Source: Lunularia cruciata (taxonomy: Eukaryota > Streptophyta > Marchantiopsida > Lunulariales > Lunulariaceae). Taken from it: 64,000 nucleotides of DNA. Below, piece by piece: positions 58,620-64,000 of this stretch. The stretch is taken from positions 47,864,001-47,928,000 of the forward strand of contig OX419760.1 of NCBI GenBank assembly GCA_948567375.1. Reading direction: 5' to 3'. Each line of letters starts with the position of its first letter. Within the stretch, counting starts at the first letter, position 1. A program made the position numbers and the translations under genes. The notes under the pieces were generated by a model. The model was not told where the DNA came from. It did not search any database and worked only from the letters and a program-made list of their open reading frames with translations.

Positions 58620-59780
58620 AAGAGTTATCAAGGTCACATATCCAAAGAGTGAAGATATGGTACAGTTCAGCAAGACATTCATGATCATGTCTTAATGATG
58701 GACTATCTTTGCACTAGTGTTGTGGGTGGCACAGTTGGGGCCAAGGAGAGAGACTGTGTACTTCAGCAAGCTAGATGGTTCAGATTGGATAGTAGACACC
58801 TTTTGTGTGTATGGGAGAATGGTAAACTGAGAGTACTACAACTTCCATCTCAAAGACTACAATTGGTCCGTCATGCTCATGAGGAGCTAGGACATTTTAG
58901 AGTAAAGCATACATATAGTTTACTCCAGAGTCATTATTGGTGGCACAATATGCAGACCAATGTACAACAATTTTTTACTAAACGTGTGGTTTGTGACCGA
59001 GTTAGAGCATCATTCAATGCTCCTATGCCACAATTCCACCCATTACCTATCATGGGATTGGATTATTGTTGGAGCTTGGACTTTGCTGGACCTTTACCAT
59101 TGACTATGAGACATCATCGGTATGTTTTGGTGATGGTGGAGCACTCCTCTAAGTGGATTGAGTTGGTTGCACTTCTTGACAAGTCTAGTGAAGGGACAAC
59201 TTATTTGTTCCTAGATTGGGTTCTTAGTCATTTTGGTGCACCGATTGAGGTTTTGAATGATCAAGGTATAAAGTTCTTGGGAGAGTTCCAGATCTTGTGT
59301 GACAAGGCTTTGATTGATCATTGCACTACCTTCCAAGATCACCTTGAGGTAGATAGCTTAACAGAGAGAGTGGTTCAGATGGTGAAGAGAGGGTTGCAAA
59401 AGTATGGTTTCCAAAGAGGCCACTTGGGAGATTGGGATCTCTAGTTACCTTGGTTGGCCATGGGCTATTGGTTTAGCCCGCAAGCCTCCTTAGCATCCTT
59501 CTCTCCTTAATTTCTACTCTATGGACGAGATCCAGATTTACTTGCAACCATTTATCGAGATGCTACTATAGTTTTGGACTTGGATGATCTAGATGTATGG
59601 ATGAGCGCATGTTCTCAACGGGCAAAGATCTTTTGGAGACTGATGCCAATGGCCTTTGAGAACTTGGCAATTGCTCAGCATAGAGATACCTTACGCTATG
59701 CCACTATTCAAGGAGGAGGGTATAGACCATCAATCCGTCAATTTCATCAAAGGGACTATGTATATCTACAATAGATAGCA
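58620..59780 (+). pseudogene. E2 integrase
   Basis: Open frame 58695-59444. The zinc-binding region reads RHAHEELGHFRVKHTYSLL then KRVVCDRVR; the first cysteine of the CX2C pair is Arg. The catalytic core has SLDFAGPLPLT, VLNDQGIKFLGEF and LTERVVQMVKRGLQKYG, giving D, D and E with about 35 residues between the last two. The C-terminal region continues in frame 59574-59774 (RDTLRYATIQGGGYRPSIRQ) with a stop at 59774. Integrates element cDNA; feeds into the PHD region. Confidence 0.85.
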
Positions 59781-60127
59781 CCAATAACACAAAAGATAGC
59801 ACCATAATGTTTCTATGGGCCACACTATCTTGAAGTGCGCAAGGTTTTGCCATCTAAAGTCCTTTTGTTGGAAGGGCATGATGGAGTTTTTTGAAGGATC
59901 ATGTGCACAATTGTGCGCCATGCCATCTCCCAAACATTGATGGTACTATGGACCCAAGCTTGGCACTTGTACATGCAGGCTTGAGGTGCATATTATGTGG
60001 CTCTTCAGGTGGAACTGCTACTATGTTAGTGTGTGATAGCTGTTTGAGAGGATGACATATGGCATGTATGACTCCTCCTCTCATGGTGGTTCCTCAAGGA
60101 CAAAGGTTATATCCTAAATGTACTTGA
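59780..60127 (+). pseudogene. C-terminal PHD finger of E2 pol
   Basis: After LEVRKVLPSKVLLLEGHDG the frame at 59987-60127 reads CILC, 12 residues, CDSC, LRG, a stop (TGA, Trp TGG in E1), HMAC, MTPPL, VVPQG and YPKCT, then the terminal stop. This is the C4HC3 pattern of a PHD finger, including the Trp-His and PPL...VP features. One of the last two cysteines is Tyr here but Cys in E1. PHD fingers read histone H3 tails, so the likely role is guiding integration, as the chromodomain does in chromoviruses. The role is inferred. Confidence 0.8.
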
Positions 60128-60706
60128 TCTATAGCTAGTTCATCCTTTATATGGTATAGATTGCAGACAAGCGACTAACAATGGGGCTCGATAGCACTTG
60201 GCCTCTTGATCTTTGCCCATCATAGGGTATACCATCTACTTGGGGGAGATGGATATTTGGAGTTAGAAGGACCTAACCGCAAATTGGAGAGGTGATTGTG
60301 GCACTTTTTAAAGTCTATATATGACTTATGTGTGAGTTATGTATCTATAGTGTATGATGTTGACAATAATGTATGTTGTGTAGCAATGTATATATGCACA
60401 ACAACTATCACACTATTTGTAATGTCGCATCTAGATTGCTTGGACACTAGAGTTGTAGTGATAGTAGTAAGAGATATTTTAGCAATTATCTGTAGACTAC
60501 TTTTTGACTGTCAGATTTTGTGTTTGGGGTTTTGACTTCATGGTAGGACCCATTGTCACTTTGCACCGTTTGCACCATTGGGGTGCTGTCAGCAAGACCG
60601 TTAGGGTTTCAGACCTAACTCAAGTCTAGGGGTATACTTTTGAAGTGCAGCTCATGAGAGCTCACTTCTTTGATGTTGAGCCTTTGAGTTCTTGGCTATA
60701 ATGGAC
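60128..60706 (+). other. 3' untranslated / LTR-like region of E2
   Basis: No coding signal. A module beginning TTGTGGCACTTTTTAAAGTC (about 60295-60412) recurs near 61552 and 61931. It may mark the start of the E LTR, but I could not define the boundaries with confidence. The region ends at repeat G. Confidence 0.5.
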
Positions 60707-61396
60707 TGTAGCACCCATTTGTGCATGTGTGTGATATTGTGATATTTAGCTTAGTATAAAAAGTACTTGAGAGATATAATTTATATAGATAAAGGATGGT
60801 TCTACATTAGTCATGATTAGCTAAAGTTATTCATAGCAAAGATAGTGAGGACCTTACTTTAGAGGAAGTGGAAAAGATGAGCACCACTATTTTGGATTCT
60901 AGTGTGTTGGCTTGGTATTATTCCTAGGTGTTTGGCTTTGAGGAAAGAGTTGAGAACTCTTGGGCCCGTAAGCCTTTTTGTTTTGGATTCTTCTATAGTC
61001 CAAGGATAGCACAAGTGAAGGAATCCTTGACTTAGTTGTTGGGTCAAGATTAGATCACATGCTTAGTGGAATATGCACATGTGGATGGATATTCCTTTCT
61101 ACTTTTTGACTTTACTTGAATTTTAGCCTAGTAACTTGAGTTACTTTGGTATAAAGTAACCTTAGTGCATAACTATTTCACAAGTGTATAAACAAGGGAT
61201 GGAGAGGTACTCATCATCATTTCATTTGCAACTATCTCTCTCTCATTGAGTTCTGTAATGAGCAATGTCTTGAGTCTTGGAGTGTTAGTCTCGGAGGAGT
61301 ATGATGGAGTTGGGATTCCTTGCCTTCTTAGTCCATGGTGCGCTACCATAATAGCCATCAGAGTTTCATCTTGAGTGAGAGAAAAGCCGGCTCACA
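60707..61396 (+). mobile_element. Repeat G, probable solo LTR inserted in the E 3' region
   Basis: TGTAGCACCCATTTGTGCAT to GGCTCACA, about 690 bp, with TG...CA ends and a TATA-like GTATAAACAAGG (about 61188-61199). E1 lacks it at the matching site (near 34538), which shows that it is an insertion. The flanks TGGAC and (A)AGAC give only an imperfect short duplication. Two more copies form the foldback at 46139-47170. Confidence 0.65.
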
Positions 61397-62032
61397 AGAC
61401 AAAAAGCCGGTGAGCGTCACTTAGAGTCTCTTAGCTAGAGTAGGTGTGGTTTGACTATAATCAGTGCCTAATTGTTGATAGATCATTGAGTGATAGATCA
61501 AGTACTGATCTAATTTAGTGTGATTTGAGTTGATGAAGAACTGATTATTGTGGCACTTTAGAGTCTATGTATGACCTATGTGTGAGTTATATATCTAATT
61601 GTTGATAGATCACTGAGTGACAAATCAAGTACTGATTTGATTTAGTGTGAATTGTTGGAGTGTTAGCCTTGGAGGATTATGATGGAGTTGGGATTCCTTG
61701 CCTTCTTAGTCCATGGTGTGCTACCATAGTAGCCATTAGAGGTTCATCTTGAGTGAGAGACAAGTTGGCTCACAAGACAAAAAGCCGGTGAGCGTCACTT
61801 GGAATCTCTTAGCTAGAGTGGGTGTGGCTTGACTATAATAAGTGCATAATTGTTGACAAATCATTTAGTGATAGATCTGATCTGTAGTGATCTGATTTAG
61901 TGTGATTTGAGTTGATGAAGAATTGATTATTGTCGCACTTTAGAGTCTATGTATGACTTATGTGTGAGTTATGTGTCTATAGTGTATGATGTTGACATTG
62001 ATGTATGTTGTGTAGCAATGTATATATGCATG
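61276..62032 (+). repeat. ~377-bp diverged tandem duplication
   Basis: 61276-61653 and about 61654-62032 both begin TTGGAGTGTTAG, share GATTCCTTGCCTTCTTAGTC, AAAAAGCCGGTGAGCGTCAC and TAGTGTGATTTGAGTTGATG, and end in the TTGTGGCACTTTAGAGTC-type module. The unit spans the G/E junction, so the duplication came after the G insertion. Confidence 0.8.
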
Positions 62033-62225
62033 ATGAGGATCATAAAGAAAGGCAAGCAACTCAACTTATTAGCATGCTAGCCAAGTTTGTTGAGTTTTTG
62101 GTAGTTTATGTGGCAAAATTTAGGCCCACCATTCAAGATTGTGCACAATAGTTTTTGAACCCTATATCTTTAGTTCCTAGATTGGTACCCTAGCCAACTA
62201 GTCCCTCCTCACTTGTTACCCTAGT

Positions 62226-62287
62226 GATTAAAAAATAAAAAATAAAATAAAATAAATAAAAAAAATAAATAAATATATATATATATT
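62226..62287. repeat. A-rich / AT low-complexity tract
   Basis: AAAATAAAATAAATA-type runs ending in ATATATATATAT, within the E3 leader. Confidence 0.9.
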
Positions 62288-62929
62288 CATGTAGCTTTTG
62301 CTAAGGAAGATACTTTGATCTCATCCTTGATGATCTTGGTAGTGTAGGAGTAGATAAACACTCCTATTATATCAAATGCCAAATTGTGATAGAGTCAATC
62401 TGGTTTTGATTTGTGAGATGAAGAGTTATCATCTCAATTTCTTATGATTGGACCTCCTCTTTTCTTTGCTTCTTGATTGTGCATCATGTTTGTGTGTGAT
62501 ACCTTGATATTTAGATCTCTAGTGTGCTCTTAATAGTGAGGTTGGATTGATGACTAGTTAGACTAACTATATTTCTCTCTGGTAAGGTAGGAAGTGATGG
62601 TCTATAAACCCCGTGAGTGTGTTATGATGGTAGGTTATAGGTCGCTCTTTCCTCCAATGTAGTTATTATAGTTATAATTACATTAGTGAGTAGTTCTTGG
62701 TGGTGATACTTAGTGGTTATAATTGTGGTTTGTGAAACATCATCATGACAAAGTTTTTCAAAGATTATAGAGGAGATTTTGCTACAATATGTAGTGGATT
62801 TACACTAAGTGGCACTTGATATCAAACTTGTATTTCAAGTACTAATGAGGAAGGAGATTGATTCTGATTTGGAGTTTGATAAGACAGCTGATTTAGTTGA
62901 GAGTACATCTAGTGAATCCACACCATTGT

Positions 62930-64000
62930 GAGACATGGATAAGATTTATAGGGGTTTTGAAAGCCCAAAGTGCTACTCTGGTACATTGAGTACCATTGAG
63001 TTGGATGACTTTATCCACAAGTTTGATAGTTGGTGTAATTTATAGTAGATATGGAATCCAAATTTTTTCATACCTTTCATGGCATGGAAGAGATTGTTCT
63101 AGCCCCTAGAGAGTCCACCAATGGATAACTACTATGAGTTCAAGAGAGCTCACTTGGAGAAGATTGAGCTATGGAGACAATATTGGTCTCCAAATTACAT
63201 CTACATCACTTCAAGCTTGGTTTTTAGAGGTAGATTGGCAGTACCCATTAGTTTTAGCTCTAGCAATGTTGGTGCACCTAGTGGCAATGCACTAGTTGGA
63301 GATGGTGCTACTATGAGTGGAGGTACTACTATAGGAGGTGGTACAGTATTGGAGTTTAACCTCATTGTAGAGTTCTTCTCATGTTTGAGGTAGAATTACA
63401 AAGGAGTGCGGACTAACAAGTTGAAGAGCTTGCAAGAGTTCTAGTAGAAAGCTAGAGAGAGCCTATGCAAAGAATATGTTTGCATGAGACAATTGATTAG
63501 TTTCATTTAAGGAGTACAAAGGCCCAATCATTCTAATTTTGGTATGATATTGTAGGCTATGTCACCTACTTTGGTGGTGGTCTTTAGTTTGGTTGAGCAC
63601 ATTAAGCTCAACATGGTAGAAGGGAGAGTTGTGACATTTGAATTTGGTAGCAAGATCTCATCCACTCTTGTTCTTCTAGAGTGAACCACACTATGTTGGC
63701 TTCCAAGGGTAGAGTGGATAGCCCAAATCTTGTGGAGTGAGTGGAGAGCCTAGTGCACCTAGACCCTAACTTTCATTTTGGGGTCAAAAATAGCCAATGA
63801 GTGGAGGTGTTGCCTGTTGGACTTGTGGAGGACCTCACCACAAGAGAGAATGCACTCAAGATAGTGGACATAATACCTTTAGAGCACCCAAGTTAACTCA
63901 AAGATAGTGTGACCATTTTCTCGGATTTGGTCAAACCAATTATCAATGTTTTGACCTCCACCAAAGTTACGGAGTGGTAAGATTATTAAGGCAAGTAGTA
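62930..64000 (+). pseudogene. E3 gag, partial
   Basis: Matches E2 gag (MDKIYRGFESPKCYSG, TIELDDFIHKFDSW). The zinc-knuckle region near 63805-63960 reads CWTCGGPHHKREC, intact, then CDHFLGFGQTNYQCF, where the second Cys and the His are lost. Compared with E2 there are 285 extra bases (63156-63440) in the middle of gag. The open frame 63121-63393 lies largely in this extra segment and is rich in Gly/Ser. It is cut by the window end. Confidence 0.72.

Larger units (their letters stand above)
52806..60706 (+). mobile_element. Element E2: gypsy retrotransposon with methyltransferase and PHD domains
   Basis: Starts abruptly at the C2 boundary in untranslated leader; the same leader is seen in E3 from about 62515. 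It then encodes gag (about 53250-54240), protease (about 54850-55260), a cytosine methyltransferase-like domain (55663-56590), a linker, reverse transcriptase (57180-57830), RNase H (57980-58490), integrase (58620-59780) and a PHD finger (59987-60127). The 3' untranslated part ends at repeat G (60707). Stops and frameshifts throughout make it inactive. The RT style (CGDYRPINQQTR, CYIDDILVYS) is clearly different from the A/B/D and C families. Confidence 0.85.
62033..64000 (+). mobile_element. Element E3: leader and gag of a third E-family copy, cut by the window end
   Basis: From about 62515 the sequence follows the E2 leader (CTCTAGTGTGCTCTTAATAG against CTCTAGTATGCTCTTGGTGG at 52810). Gag starts near 62930 and the window ends just after the zinc knuckles. 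E2 and E3 are in the same orientation and share the region 60128-62032 between them, a tandem arrangement typical of unequal recombination between LTRs. Confidence 0.75.

Noticed and set aside
1-64000. tRNA, rRNA or microRNA genes
   Set aside because: I saw no tRNA cloverleaf or rRNA segment; the only tRNA-related sequences are short retrotransposon primer sites. The hairpin at 57905 is inside a pol frame and better explained as a mutation.

Overview
This is a stretch of nuclear DNA from a land plant. It is AT-rich and holds no recognisable host gene. It is almost entirely Ty3/gypsy LTR retrotransposons, nested several layers deep and mostly decayed. Primer-binding sites match the plant initiator tRNA-Met, and two of the families carry chromodomains. 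Such a repeat-only landscape suggests a very large genome; a gymnosperm is plausible, but the species cannot be named from this window.

Layout. 1-1689: AT-rich, empty. 1690-19872: a three-level nest. Element A (+) contains element B (+, same family), which contains element C1 (-, a different chromodomain family). C1 has 423-bp LTRs and a perfect AATGG target duplication. 19873-34260: AT-rich DNA with one solo LTR (21393-22141), microsatellites, a minisatellite and very old gypsy relics (about 24.1-25.0 kb and 28.4-30.6 kb). About 34260-46138: element E1 (-), interrupted by complete element D (35203-41743, TSD TAACT) and by a solo LTR (43003-43736, TSD ACCAC). 46139-47170: a foldback made of two opposed copies of a repeat called G here. 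47180-52805: C2 (-), a second C-family element. 52806-60706: E2 (+). 60707 to about 61396: a copy of G. From there to the window end: repeated leader sequence and the gag of a third copy, E3 (+).

The most interesting content is the E family. Pieced together from its copies, its polyprotein order is Gag (two zinc knuckles), aspartic protease, a cytosine-5 DNA methyltransferase-like domain, reverse transcriptase, RNase H, integrase and a C-terminal PHD finger. The methyltransferase region shows the expected motifs in order (LELFGGI, YVERDE, PCQG, ENV and a decayed RxR-type motif). The PHD finger is interrupted by a stop in E2 and by the D insertion in E1, but the two copies complement each other at the C4HC3 positions. 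All copies here are inactivated.

Other notable points: perfect heat-shock-element arrays upstream of a TATA box in the C-family LTRs; a C-family pol frame that runs through the polypurine tract into the 3' LTR; an in-frame 60-bp tandem repeat between protease and reverse transcriptase; a duplicated U3 segment in the A/B/D family LTRs; and a near-perfect 33-bp-arm hairpin that looks like a template-switch mutation.
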